The notes beneath the pieces were generated by a model. It saw only the letters and a program-made list of their open reading frames with translations, searched no databases and was not told where the DNA came from. This document shows, piece after piece, positions 1 to 7,552 of a stretch of 64,000 nucleotides of DNA (position 1 is its first letter; every line of letters begins with the position of its first letter). The stretch spans positions 1-64,000 of the forward strand of contig CAYVQE010000017.1 of the NCBI GenBank assembly GCA_964454005.1, read 5' to 3'. Made by a program: the position numbers and the translations under genes. The stretch is from CAYVQE01 sp964454005. GTDB taxonomy: Bacteria > Myxococcota > B64-G9.

Positions 1-294
1 CCGCCGAAGCCCAAGTACCAGGCGCCGGAGATCATCAAGCAGCGCCGGGTCCAGGGTGCCGAGCCGCCCTACCCGCGCATCGCCAAGGCGGCCGGGCTGG
101 AAGCGACCATCATCGTCAAGATCTTCATCACCCCCGAGGGCCGGGTGGGCGAGATCGCGTTCCTGCGCTCGGACAAGCATTTCGAAAAGGCGGTGCGCCA
201 GGCCCTGCAGAGCTGGCGCTTCAAGCCGCACATGATCAACGGCCGGCCGGTGGGCACCTACACGGTCTACAAGTTAGTCTTCAAGTTGGAATAG
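1..294 (+). CDS. tonB: Energy transducer TonB, C-terminal domain (5' partial)
   Basis: An open frame runs from the first base to a TAG at 292-294 and gives 97 residues. It has the TonB C-terminal fold signature: a YPRIAKAAG stretch, a beta strand EATIIVKIFITPEG, then the helix FEKAVRQALQSWRFKP and the final strands with GRPVGTYTVYKLVFKLE. This periplasmic domain contacts the TonB box of outer-membrane transporters. The membrane anchor and proline-rich spacer lie upstream of the window. It is followed 52 bases later by exbB and two exbD genes, as expected for a proton-motive-force transducing operon. Which receptor it serves cannot be told from here. Confidence 0.93.
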   Translation, partial: PPKPKYQAPEIIKQRRVQGAEPPYPRIAKAAGLEATIIVKIFITPEGRVGEIAFLRSDKHFEKAVRQALQSWRFKPHMINGRPVGTYTVYKLVFKLE

Positions 295-346
295 ATAGCG
301 TGAGCGCGCCGGTTCCGCCCGCGTGCGGACACGGCAGGAGGCAAGC

Positions 347-1060
347 ATGGATTTCACAATTCCCCAGATGTGGGCGGCGATGGGCTTCATCGCCAAGTCG
401 GTGGTCATCATCCTCGGCATCATGTCCATCTACATCATCGCCGTATCGGCCGAGCGGTTGATCGTCTTCTTCCGGGCCCGCAGCCAATCGCGGGCCTACG
501 CCATGTTGATCCAGGATCTACTAAACAAGGGCAAGTTCAAGGAGGCGGCCGATGCGGCCGGGCAGTTCAAGGGCAGCCACATCGCCAAGGTGATCCGGGC
601 GGCGCTGCAGGAGTACCTCAAGGCGGAGACCGCGGAGGACCGCAAGCGCTACGACGTGGTGGGCGCGGTCAACCGGGCCATCGAGAAGACCGCCGAGCGC
701 GAGATGAACGGCATGCGCCGCGGCCTGGGCGGGATGGCCACGGTGGGCTCGACCGCCCCCTTCGTCGGGCTGTTCGGCACCACCTTCGGCATCATCAACT
801 CCTTCCAGGGCATGGCCAAGGAAGGCGGCGGCGGGCTGGGGGCGGTGTCGGCCGGCATCGCCGAGGCGCTGCTCACCACCGCCGTGGGCATCGGCGTTGC
901 CGTCGTCGCGGTGATGCTGTACAACTTTTTCACCACCAAGCTGGACAACATCCAGGTGGACACCAACGAGTCGGCGGTCGAGATCGTCGATCTGCTGGTC
1001 AAGCACAGCGAGCAGGGTGAGCCGGCCGAGCCGGCCGAGCCGGCCACGGCCGAAGGCTGA
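347..1060 (+). CDS. exbB: ExbB/TolQ/MotA-family proton channel protein
   Basis: 237 residues starting at the ATG at 347, chosen over an in-frame GTG at 323 because GGAGG (337-341) lies just upstream. The protein has an N-terminal membrane helix (about residues 12-35), a cytoplasmic middle region, and two further helices around residues 125-200 carrying the family signature GLGGMATVGSTAPFVGLFGT. The C terminus is a short Glu-Pro-Ala repeat tail. ExbB forms the pentameric proton channel that, with ExbD, energises TonB in the inner membrane. It sits between tonB and two exbD genes. A TolQ role is possible by family, but the TonB neighbour favours ExbB. Confidence 0.95.
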   Translation: MDFTIPQMWAAMGFIAKSVVIILGIMSIYIIAVSAERLIVFFRARSQSRAYAMLIQDLLNKGKFKEAADAAGQFKGSHIAKVIRAALQEYLKAETAEDRKRYDVVGAVNRAIEKTAEREMNGMRRGLGGMATVGSTAPFVGLFGTTFGIINSFQGMAKEGGGGLGAVSAGIAEALLTTAVGIGVAVVAVMLYNFFTTKLDNIQVDTNESAVEIVDLLVKHSEQGEPAEPAEPATAEG

Positions 1061-1093
1061 GGCCGGTCAGGCCCGGAGAAAGGGAGACGCCCC

Positions 1094-1522
1094 ATGGCGA
1101 TGCAGCTGGGCGGCAAGGGGCTGAACGCCGAGATCAACGTCACCCCGCTGGTGGACGTGATGCTGGTTCTGCTGATCATCTTCATGGTGGTCACGCCCAT
1201 GCTCCAGCGGGGCAAGGCGGTGATGCTGCCGCGGGTCAGCGAACCGGAGAAGCAGAGCGACGACGGCACCGACCTGGTGGTTTCGGTCGAGTACCTGGGC
1301 CGCGGCGCGGCCTTCGACACCAACCTGTACCTCGGCCAGAACCTGGTCGACCGCAACGCCCTGCGCACGCGGCTGCAGGACGAGCTGCGCACGGATCCCG
1401 CCCGCCAGATCTACCTCAAGGGCGACCAGCGGCTGAACTACGGGGCGGTGCGCGAGGTGATGGAGATCTGCCACCAGGCCGGCTTCCAGCAGGTCAAGCT
1501 GGCCACCGAAGAGCAGAAGTAG
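1094..1522 (+). CDS. exbD: ExbD/TolR-family biopolymer transport protein (first copy)
   Basis: 142 residues with an AAAGGGAGA ribosome-binding stretch upstream. It has a short cytoplasmic N terminus, a single membrane helix of the form NVTPLVDVMLVLLIIFMVV carrying the conserved channel aspartate (Asp21), and a periplasmic ExbD/TolR domain ending in REVMEICHQAGFQQVKLAT. ExbD plugs the ExbB pore and passes proton flow to TonB. A second, different exbD follows after 27 bases. The two share the helix motif but diverge in the periplasm, for example an insertion around residues 45-65 here that the second copy lacks. Confidence 0.95.
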   Translation: MAMQLGGKGLNAEINVTPLVDVMLVLLIIFMVVTPMLQRGKAVMLPRVSEPEKQSDDGTDLVVSVEYLGRGAAFDTNLYLGQNLVDRNALRTRLQDELRTDPARQIYLKGDQRLNYGAVREVMEICHQAGFQQVKLATEEQK

Positions 1523-1549
1523 CGCCACCGCGCGCAAGGAGCGTTGGGC

Positions 1550-2011
1550 ATGGGTATGCAAGCGGGCAGCAAGGGCGTCAAGTCGGACATGAACGTCACG
1601 CCCTTGATCGACGTGCTGCTGGTGCTGCTGATCATCTTCATGGTGGTCACGCCGCTGATGATGATGCAGCACCGGCTGGACGTGCCCAAGAAGGCCGAGG
1701 TGGATCTGCCGCCGGACGTCACCCAGGACCAGGTGGTGCTGACCTACACCAAGGACCAGGAGATCTTCGTCAACCGCACCCGGGTCGATCGCTCCATGCT
1801 GTCGAAGAAGCTGCAGGACATCTTCGAAAACCGCCGCGAGAAGACCATCTTCATCAACATCGACCCCGAGGCCAACTACGGCGAGGCGGTCAAGATCGTC
1901 GACACCACCCGCAACGCCGGGCTGGAGAAGCTGGCCGTGATCACCCTCAAGGAAGGCGAAGAGTTCCAGGTCCCCGGCGCCGCCCAGCCGTCCTCCCCCA
2001 CCGGCATGTAG
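1550..2011 (+). CDS. exbD: ExbD/TolR-family biopolymer transport protein (second copy)
   Basis: 153 residues from the ATG at 1550, which lies 8 bases after AAGGAG (1536-1541). A TTG at 1544 is in frame but poorly spaced. The membrane helix NVTPLIDVLLVLLIIFMVV again holds the conserved aspartate (Asp21), followed by a periplasmic domain ending near GLEKLAVITLKE. Two ExbD paralogues downstream of one ExbB are common in delta-proteobacterial Ton and gliding-related operons and suggest a hetero-oligomeric ExbD. This is the last gene of the operon; no T-rich terminator is visible in the 108 bases that follow. Confidence 0.94.
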   Translation: MGMQAGSKGVKSDMNVTPLIDVLLVLLIIFMVVTPLMMMQHRLDVPKKAEVDLPPDVTQDQVVLTYTKDQEIFVNRTRVDRSMLSKKLQDIFENRREKTIFINIDPEANYGEAVKIVDTTRNAGLEKLAVITLKEGEEFQVPGAAQPSSPTGM

Positions 2012-2119
2012 CGCTTCTGGCCGGACGCGATCGCGCCACTTGACTCTTTTGGGCACACGGGTGCACCACCCGATTGCCGACATATTGATTCACGGCCCGC
2101 ATTTGGCTAGCGTCGGGGT

Positions 2120-2626
2120 ATGGAGCGCGACCGCCGACAGCGACTCGAACAGGCCCTGGCCGGGATGCCCGAGGTGCGGCTGGCCTTTTTATTCGGCAGC
2201 CGGGCCCGGGCCGAGCATCGGCGCGACAGCGATTTCGACATCGCTGTGCTCGTCGATGACGAATGCATGCGCTCGCCGAAAACCCGCCTGGCCATCATCC
2301 GCCGCCTGGCCGGCCGGCTCGGCCGCGAGGTGGCCAGCACCGCGCTCGACATCGTGCTGCTCAACGACGCGCCCGTGCTGCTGCGCCACCGGGTGATCCG
2401 CGACGGCTGCTTGCTGTACCAACGCTCGGCCGGCGAGCGGGTGCGTTTCGTCACCGACACGCTTCGCCGCTACCAGGACGGAGAAGTGCACCGGCGCCGT
2501 TTCCTGCAGCAACGCATCGATGACCTCACCCTCGGGAGGCCCCATGGTGGACCGGGAGATCTTCTCCAGAAGGCTCGCCGCACTGCGCGGCTACTCGACC
2601 AAGCTGAGAGCCTTCCAGAGGATTGA
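2120..2626 (+). CDS. mntA: MntA-type nucleotidyltransferase antitoxin
   Basis: 168 residues. The N-terminal half is a minimal nucleotidyltransferase with the GSx10DxD signature: Gly-Ser at the start of GSRARAEHRRDSDFD and the two metal-binding aspartates at its end, with a further TALDIVLLN strand. MntA proteins AMPylate and neutralise the HepT ribonuclease, and the overlapping downstream gene is HepT-like. The C-terminal part (after about residue 105) is predicted helical and ends in a basic region. No strong ribosome-binding site precedes the ATG at 2120. The active-site residues are intact, so this half of the pair may still work. Confidence 0.85.
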   Translation: MERDRRQRLEQALAGMPEVRLAFLFGSRARAEHRRDSDFDIAVLVDDECMRSPKTRLAIIRRLAGRLGREVASTALDIVLLNDAPVLLRHRVIRDGCLLYQRSAGERVRFVTDTLRRYQDGEVHRRRFLQQRIDDLTLGRPHGGPGDLLQKARRTARLLDQAESLPED

Positions 2627-2912
2627 CAAGGTCGAGTTCATCGGCGAAGCGGCCATACACCATTTGGCCGAACGCTACCTCCACCTGGCGTTGGAGGCCG
2701 CCCGCGAGGGTCACGATCCCAATAAGTTTCTCGATCACCTGATCGCGTCGTATCGGAAGAGAAAGACTCGACCGCGGTCCGTGGTGACCAGGCGCCTGCG
2801 GGTTTTTCGGCGCGCTGCACGCAAGGGCGAGGCGGTCGCGCCTCCGAGCTACGACAATCCCTGCAGCCGGGTGGCACCCTACTTCGGCAGCCGCCTGCTG
2901 GCGGACCGCTGA
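2544..2912 (+). pseudogene. hepT: HepT-like toxin, probably decayed
   Basis: 122 residues if read from the ATG at 2544 (GGGAGG upstream), overlapping mntA by 83 bases as usual for this pair. The first 70 residues match HepT (MVDREIFSRRLAALRGY, then FIGEAAIHHLAERYLHLALEAA). After that the frame becomes arginine-rich and unlike HepT, and the catalytic Rx4-6H motif and its flanking MAGFRN-type segment are absent from this frame. A fragment resembling that segment (CGFFGALHA) can be read in another frame near 2800, so one or more frameshifts are likely. I infer an inactivated toxin. Sequencing error is an alternative. Confidence 0.6.
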
Positions 2913-2926
2913 GAGGAGCGCAGCCA

Positions 2927-3367
2927 ATGCACACGCCCCGCATTCTCCGGGTGCAGCTTGCGGCCGGGGCCCTGCTGGCGCTGGCCAGCGGCTGCCCTGC
3001 GGAGCAGGAGGCGCCCGTAGAACGGGCTCCAAAACGGAGCCTGGTCGTGACCGCCAGCGCCTACAACTCCGTCGCCGGCCAGACCGGTGGCGGAGATCCG
3101 GCGCTGACCGCCTGGGGCGACGAACTCACCCCGGGCGTCAAGGCCATCGCCGTGTCCCGCGATCTCATCGCGCTGGGCTTGACCCACGGGGTCGAGGTGG
3201 AGATCGAAGGGCTGCCCGGCAGCTATCGGGTGCTGGACAAGATGAACAAGCGCTGGCGCAAGAAGATAGACATCTACATGGGACGCGACGTCGAGGCGGC
3301 CAGGGCCTGGGGGGTCAAACGCGTCCGCATCCGTTGGGATGCGGACCAGGGCGCTGCGGGCCGCTAG
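2927..3367 (+). CDS. 3D-domain (double-psi beta-barrel) lipoprotein
   Basis: 146 residues. The signal peptide ends in the lipobox LASGC with Cys23, so the protein should be lipidated. Residues 38-135 form a 3D domain as in MltA-like lytic enzymes and Bacillus YocH/stationary-phase proteins: VTASAYNSVAGQTGG, LTAWGDELTPGVKAIAVSRDL and the acidic LDKMNKRWRKKIDIYMG segment. This suggests a role in peptidoglycan remodelling, but the catalytic assignment is inference because the domain stands alone. The start has GAGAGGAG upstream. Its TAG stop overlaps the stop of the convergent secG at a CTAG tetranucleotide. Confidence 0.75.
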   Translation: MHTPRILRVQLAAGALLALASGCPAEQEAPVERAPKRSLVVTASAYNSVAGQTGGGDPALTAWGDELTPGVKAIAVSRDLIALGLTHGVEVEIEGLPGSYRVLDKMNKRWRKKIDIYMGRDVEAARAWGVKRVRIRWDADQGAAGR

Positions 3368-3801
3368 GGCTGATCAGCACCCTGGCCCTCGTCGCCGGCA
3401 GCCGCATCGGCACCGGCAGCCGCCTCGTCGCCGGCAGCCGCCTCGTCGCCGGCGGCCTCCTCGTCACCGGCAGCCTCGTCGCCGGCGGCCGCGTCGCCGG
3501 CTCCCGCCTCGCCCTCTGCCGGCTGCTGCAGGCCCACCGGCTCGTCGGCCGGCGGCTCGTAGAGGGCCGAGTCGTCGCCACCGCTCATGGTGGCCAGGAC
3601 CACCGACAGGGCCATGAACAAAAACGCCATCACGGTGGTCATCTTCTGCAGCGGCGTGGTCTGGCTCTGGCTGCCGAACAGGGTCTGGCCGCCACCGCCG
3701 AAGGCGGCGCCCATGCCCGAGCCCTTGCCCTGCTGCAGCAGGACGATGATCACCATAAAGAAGCACACCAGCACGTAGATGACGACCAAAAAGGTATACA
3801 T
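3364..3801 (-). CDS. secG: Preprotein translocase subunit SecG with acidic repeat tail
   Basis: 145 residues. The first 77 residues are SecG: two membrane helices (LVVIYVLVCFFMVIIVLLQ and MTTVMAFLFMALSVVLA) around the conserved GKGSGMGAAFGGGG and QTLFG loop. SecG assists SecYEG protein export. The remaining about 65 residues are a low-complexity Ala-Gly-Asp-Glu tail built of AAAGDE-like repeats, far longer than the usual SecG C terminus. The gene is last in the gap-pgk-tpiA-secG operon, 25 bases after tpiA, an arrangement widespread in bacteria. A GGGAG ribosome-binding site precedes the ATG. Confidence 0.93.
   Translation of the reverse strand: MYTFLVVIYVLVCFFMVIIVLLQQGKGSGMGAAFGGGGQTLFGSQSQTTPLQKMTTVMAFLFMALSVVLATMSGGDDSALYEPPADEPVGLQQPAEGEAGAGDAAAGDEAAGDEEAAGDEAAAGDEAAAGADAAAGDEGQGADQP
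3389..3510. repeat. Short tandem repeats in the 3' end of secG
   Basis: Imperfect tandem units of 15-18 bases encode the Ala-Gly-Asp-Glu tail of SecG on the minus strand. Two adjacent 18-base units at 3416-3433 and 3434-3451 are identical. Copy-number change here would lengthen or shorten the tail in frame. Confidence 0.8.
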
Positions 3802-3826
3802 GGTCGGAGACTCCCGCGTTCGCAGA

Positions 3827-4585
3827 TTACCGCTTCTGGAATTCGATCAGGGCGGCGAAGCTGTCGGCCTTCAGGCTGGCGCCGCCCACCAGCGCGCCGT
3901 CGATATCGGGTTGGGCCATCAGCTCGACCACGTTGTCGGGCTTGACGCTGCCGCCGTACTGGATGCGCACCTCTTCGGCGACCTGGCCGCCATAGAGCTC
4001 GCCGATCAGCGCCCGCAACTCGGCGTGCACCGCCTGGGCCTGGCCCGGGGTGGCGGTCTTGCCGGTGCCGATGGCCCAGACCGGCTCGTAGGCCACGGTC
4101 AGCGCGGGCATGCGGGCCGGCTCGACACCGTCGAGCGCGCCGCGCAACTGCCGCGCCACCACCGCGCTGGTCCGGTCGGCCTCGCGCTGCTCGAGCGTCT
4201 CGCCGATGCAGACGATGGGCAGCAGGCCGGCCCGATGGGCGGCGTGGACGCGCTTGTTGACCATCGCGTCGGTCTCGCCGAACAGCTGGCGCCGCTCCGA
4301 GTGGCCCAGGATCACGTGGCTGCAACCGATGTCGCGCACCATCTCGGCCGCCACCTCGCCGGTGAAGGCACCCGACTCCTCCCAGTGGCAGTTCTGGGCG
4401 GCCACGGCCACCGGCCCGCCGGCCACAGCCTCGATCACCACATCCAGCGCGGTGTAAGCCGGCGCCAGCGCCACGTCCACTTCGGGGGTGCGCTCGGCCA
4501 CCGGCCGCACCGCCTGCGCCAGCTCGCGAGCCGCCGCGCGGGTCAAGTTCATCTTCCAGTTGCCGGCGATGAAAGCGCGTCGCAT
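3827..4585 (-). CDS. tpiA: Triosephosphate isomerase
   Basis: 252 residues, the usual length. The start is the ATG at 4585 with GGGGGAGGAG just upstream; a longer in-frame extension to 4735 overlaps pgk and is not conserved sequence. Catalytic residues are all present: Lys11 in NWKMN, His95 in ILGHSERR and Glu167 in AYEPVWAIGTGKT, plus the phosphate-binding YGGSVKPDN. It interconverts dihydroxyacetone phosphate and glyceraldehyde 3-phosphate in the cytoplasm. It is third in the gap-pgk-tpiA-secG operon, 16 bases after pgk. Confidence 0.97.
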   Translation of the reverse strand: MRRAFIAGNWKMNLTRAAARELAQAVRPVAERTPEVDVALAPAYTALDVVIEAVAGGPVAVAAQNCHWEESGAFTGEVAAEMVRDIGCSHVILGHSERRQLFGETDAMVNKRVHAAHRAGLLPIVCIGETLEQREADRTSAVVARQLRGALDGVEPARMPALTVAYEPVWAIGTGKTATPGQAQAVHAELRALIGELYGGQVAEEVRIQYGGSVKPDNVVELMAQPDIDGALVGGASLKADSFAALIEFQKR

Positions 4586-4601
4586 CGGTCTCCTCCCCCG
4601 G

Positions 4602-5777
4602 TCACGACTCCAAGGCCGCGATGCCCGGCAGCTGCTTGCCCTCGACGAACTCGAGGCTGGCACCGCCGCCGGTCGAAATATGGGATACCTTCTCGGCCAG
4701 CCCGCTGGCCCGGATGGCCGCGGCCGAGTCGCCACCGCCGACCACGCTGATGGCCTTGGAGGCGGCCAGGGCCCGGGCCACGCCGAAGGTGCCCTCGGCG
4801 AAAGCCGCGTTCTCGAACACGCCCATGGGACCGTTCCAGAACACGGTCCGGGCGCCGGCCAGCCGATCGGCGTAGGCCGCCACCGTCTCCGGGCCGATGT
4901 CCAGGCCCATGCGGCCCTCGGGCACCGCCCCGCTGACGGGCTCGCCGGCGGTCGCGTCCGGGCCTTCGGCCACGACGTGATCGACCGGCAGCACCAGATC
5001 GACCTTGCGCTCCGCCGCCTGATCGAGCAAGTTGCGCGCCAGCTCCAGCTTGTCCAACTCCACCCTTGACGCGCCCACCGGTTCGCCGCGCGCGGCCAGG
5101 AAGGTATAGGCCATGGCGCCGCCGATCAGGATCACATCGGCCTTGTGCAACAGGCTGGAGATGACCCCGATCTTGTCGCTGACCTTGACCCCGCCCAGCA
5201 GAGCCACGAAGGGCCGCTTGGGCTCGCGCAGCGCATCGCCCAAAAACCTCAGCTCCTTGCGGATCAAATAGCCGACGCCCTTGTGCTCGAAGTGGCGCAC
5301 CATGCCCACGGTCGAGGCGTGGGCCCGGTGGGCGGTGCCAAAGGCGTCGTTGACGTAGACCTCGGCCAGTCCGGCCAGCTTCTCGGCGAAGGTCTCGTCG
5401 TTGGCGGTCTCGCCCTTGTGGAAGCGCAGGTTCTCGAGCAGCAGCACCTGGCCGTCGCGCAGATCCTGGGCCAGCTTGCGCACGCCGTCGCCGACGCAAT
5501 CGTCGGCCGCGATCACCTCGACCTCCAGCAACTCGGCCAGCCGCGAGCCCACCGGCTCGAGGCGCATGGCCGGCACCACCTGGCCCTTGGGCCGCCCGAG
5601 GTGGCTGGCCAGCACCAGCTTGGCGCCGCGGGCCACCGCGTGGCGGATGGTGGGCAGCGCAGCGCGCACCCGGTTGTCGTCGCTGATGCGCCCGCCATCG
5701 AGCGGCACGTTGAAGTCGACCCGGATGAAGGTGCGCTTGCCCTCGATGGGCAGCTGTTCGATGGTGCGAATGGCCAT
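4602..5777 (-). CDS. pgk: Phosphoglycerate kinase
   Basis: 391 residues. The N-terminal domain has RVDFNVPLDGG and SHLGRPKG, which bind 3-phosphoglycerate, and the C-terminal domain has the nucleotide-binding NGPMGVFE and VVGGGDSAAAI segments. It transfers phosphate from 1,3-bisphosphoglycerate to ADP in glycolysis. It starts 4 bases after the gap stop and precedes tpiA by 16 bases, so translation is probably coupled through the operon. Confidence 0.97.
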   Translation of the reverse strand: MAIRTIEQLPIEGKRTFIRVDFNVPLDGGRISDDNRVRAALPTIRHAVARGAKLVLASHLGRPKGQVVPAMRLEPVGSRLAELLEVEVIAADDCVGDGVRKLAQDLRDGQVLLLENLRFHKGETANDETFAEKLAGLAEVYVNDAFGTAHRAHASTVGMVRHFEHKGVGYLIRKELRFLGDALREPKRPFVALLGGVKVSDKIGVISSLLHKADVILIGGAMAYTFLAARGEPVGASRVELDKLELARNLLDQAAERKVDLVLPVDHVVAEGPDATAGEPVSGAVPEGRMGLDIGPETVAAYADRLAGARTVFWNGPMGVFENAAFAEGTFGVARALAASKAISVVGGGDSAAAIRASGLAEKVSHISTGGGASLEFVEGKQLPGIAALES

Positions 5778-5781
5778 CGGC

Positions 5782-6792
5782 TCAGCCCGCGATGTGGGCC
5801 ACCATGTCGAGCATGCGGTTGGAGAAGGCCCATTCGTTGTCGTACCAGGACAGCACCTTGACCAGCTTGCCCTCCATGACGGCGGTGTTGTCGGCGTCGA
5901 CGATCGAAGAACGCGGATCGCCGATGTAGTCGGTGCTGACCAACGGCGCCGTCTCGAAGCCCAGCACGCCGTCCAACTCGCCGGCGGCCGCCTTCTCGAA
6001 GGCGGCGTTGACCGCCTCGGCGCTGGTCTCCTTCGCCACCACCGCCACCAGGTCGACCAGCGAGGCGTTCGGCGTGGGCACCCGCACCGAGATGCCGTCC
6101 AGCTTGCCGTTCAGCTCGGGCAGCACCTTGCCCACCGCCCGGGCCGCGCCGGTGGTGGTCGGGATCATGGACATGGCCGCCGCCCGGGCGCGGCGCAGGT
6201 CCTTGTGCGGCAGGTCCAGGGTGCGCTGGTCGTTGGTGTAGGAGTGGATGGTCGTCATGTAGCCGCGCTCGATGCCGAACGACTCGTGCAACACCTTGGC
6301 CACCGGGGCCAGGCAGTTGGTGGTGCACGACGCGTTGGACAGGATCTCATCCTCGTTCGGCTTGAAGTCGGTGTGGTTGACCCCGTAGACGAAGGTGCGG
6401 ATGTCCGGGCTCTTACCCGGCGCCGAGAGCAACACCCGCGACGCACCGGCTTCGAGGTGCTTGGAGCAGGTCTCGGTGTCGCGGAAGATGCCGGTGCACT
6501 CGAGCACCACGTCGACGCCCTTGTCGCCCCAGGGCAGCTGGGCCGGATCGCGCTCGGCGGTGACCTGGATCGGATGACCGTCGATGACGAAACCCGCATC
6601 GTCGAGCGCCACTTCGTGGCCGAAGGTGCGGTGGACCGAGTCATACTTGAGCAAATGGGCCAGGGTCTCGTTGTCGGTGATGTCGTTGATCAAGACGATT
6701 TCGAACTGCTCGGTCAGACCGCGCTGGTACAGCGCCCGCGCCACACAGCGTCCGATTCGTCCGAAGCCATTGATTCCAATCTTTATCGCCAT
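5782..6792 (-). CDS. gap: Glyceraldehyde-3-phosphate dehydrogenase, type I
   Basis: 336 residues from the ATG at 6792 (AGAGGAGAG upstream). A longer reading to 6960 would run through the promoter and operator-like palindrome and is rejected. The NAD-binding GINGFGRIGR is at the N terminus and the catalytic Cys156 lies in SNASCTTNCLAP, with the later RVPTPNASLVDL and WYDNEWAFSNR segments. First gene of the glycolytic operon gap-pgk-tpiA-secG. A putative promoter at 6888-6917 and a 26-base palindrome at 6855-6880 lie in its upstream region. Confidence 0.97.
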   Translation of the reverse strand: MAIKIGINGFGRIGRCVARALYQRGLTEQFEIVLINDITDNETLAHLLKYDSVHRTFGHEVALDDAGFVIDGHPIQVTAERDPAQLPWGDKGVDVVLECTGIFRDTETCSKHLEAGASRVLLSAPGKSPDIRTFVYGVNHTDFKPNEDEILSNASCTTNCLAPVAKVLHESFGIERGYMTTIHSYTNDQRTLDLPHKDLRRARAAAMSMIPTTTGAARAVGKVLPELNGKLDGISVRVPTPNASLVDLVAVVAKETSAEAVNAAFEKAAAGELDGVLGFETAPLVSTDYIGDPRSSIVDADNTAVMEGKLVKVLSWYDNEWAFSNRMLDMVAHIAG

Positions 6793-6854
6793 CTCGCTCT
6801 CCTCTCTCGGCGCCCGTGGAGCAAAGGGCGCCCAAACATTGTCGGGCCGCCGTG

Positions 6855-6880
6855 CCGCCGGTCCGATTTCGGTCCGGCGG
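6855..6880 (-). promoter_or_regulatory. Palindrome in the gap 5' leader, operator or leader hairpin
   Basis: CCGCCGG (6855-6861) and CCGGCGG (6874-6880) are exact inverted arms; inside them CCGA (6863-6866) and TCGG (6869-6872) also pair, leaving one mismatch and a two-base loop. It begins about where transcription from the candidate promoter would start and lies 62 bases before the gap start codon. It could bind a repressor of glycolysis genes or form a leader hairpin; the sequence does not decide. Confidence 0.55.
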
Positions 6881-6887
6881 GGCTGTG

Positions 6888-6917
6888 CTTGTACCCCAGA
6901 GCCGTACCCGCAGTCAA
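6888..6917 (-). promoter_or_regulatory. Candidate sigma-70 promoter of the gap operon
   Basis: On the minus strand TTGACT (6917-6912) is followed after 18 bases by TACAAG (6893-6888). The -35 box matches five of six consensus bases and the -10 box four. The predicted start near 6881 gives a leader of roughly 90 bases for gap. Confidence 0.5.
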
Positions 6918-7078
6918 GCCACAAGCCACCAAGCGCATTGCGCAATCGCGCTCGGTACACCCGGGCCGGCCCGGACCCAATCGAGAAAATAATTCACCTC
7001 CCGGCTCTTTCAACCCGGAGGCGCAAGAATTTGACGAGAAACAAGAGAAAAAGCGGGGTGGGCTCCGGCGGGGCACGC
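6918..7078. other. Intergenic region upstream of the gap promoter
   Basis: No gene is supported. It holds a comparatively A-rich patch (about 6980-7055), which on the minus strand would be the upstream region of the gap promoter and on the same strand the sequence after the small gene at 7079. Short open frames through it lack start signals. Confidence 0.5.
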
Positions 7079-7303
7079 TCAGCCGGCCTGATCCAGCCAG
7101 GCCAACTCGGACAGGTCCATCTCGAAGCTCAGCCGCAGCCCGGCCCCGGCCGCCGACTCGCCGCAGGTGGCCAGCAGCCCCAGCTCGCGCGACAGGGCGC
7201 GGATCTGGCCGTGGCTGTAGCCGTTGGACTTGAGCTGCCCGAATACGCTGCGGACCATCGAGGGCGAGATGCGCTCGCCACGGTTCGCCATCTTGCCGAT
7301 CAT
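7079..7303 (-). CDS. Small hypothetical protein
   Basis: 74 residues from the ATG at 7303, chosen because a perfect AAAGGAGG (reading from about 7318 down) sits 7 bases upstream; the longer frame to 7384 has no such signal. The N-terminal half, with SMVRSVFGQLKSNGYSHGQIRALSRELG, looks helical and could be a small helix-turn-helix-like fold. The C-terminal half is acidic (FEMDLSELAWLDQAG). I do not recognise the family. It is isolated between the gap operon and a lipase-like gene and has its own upstream space, so it is probably expressed alone. Confidence 0.6.
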   Translation of the reverse strand: MIGKMANRGERISPSMVRSVFGQLKSNGYSHGQIRALSRELGLLATCGESAAGAGLRLSFEMDLSELAWLDQAG

Positions 7304-7552
7304 GTTCGGCCTCCTTTCGTCGCTCTCCGGAGCCGGGAAGAAAGCAAATGCCTTGCCAAGCGGCTGGCACCCCGCGCACCCCACGCAAGGTGGTCAAATC
7401 ACACGGTTGACGCAAGCGGCCAAGAGGCGCCCGACCGCGGCGCGGTGCCACCCGCGCTTCGCCTGCAGCGGGAGCGGTGCGCAGCCGCTTACACACGCGC
7501 GCTGCGTCAAAAGCCCCGGGATTTCGATTGATTGGCCAGTCGAGCGGCCGCG

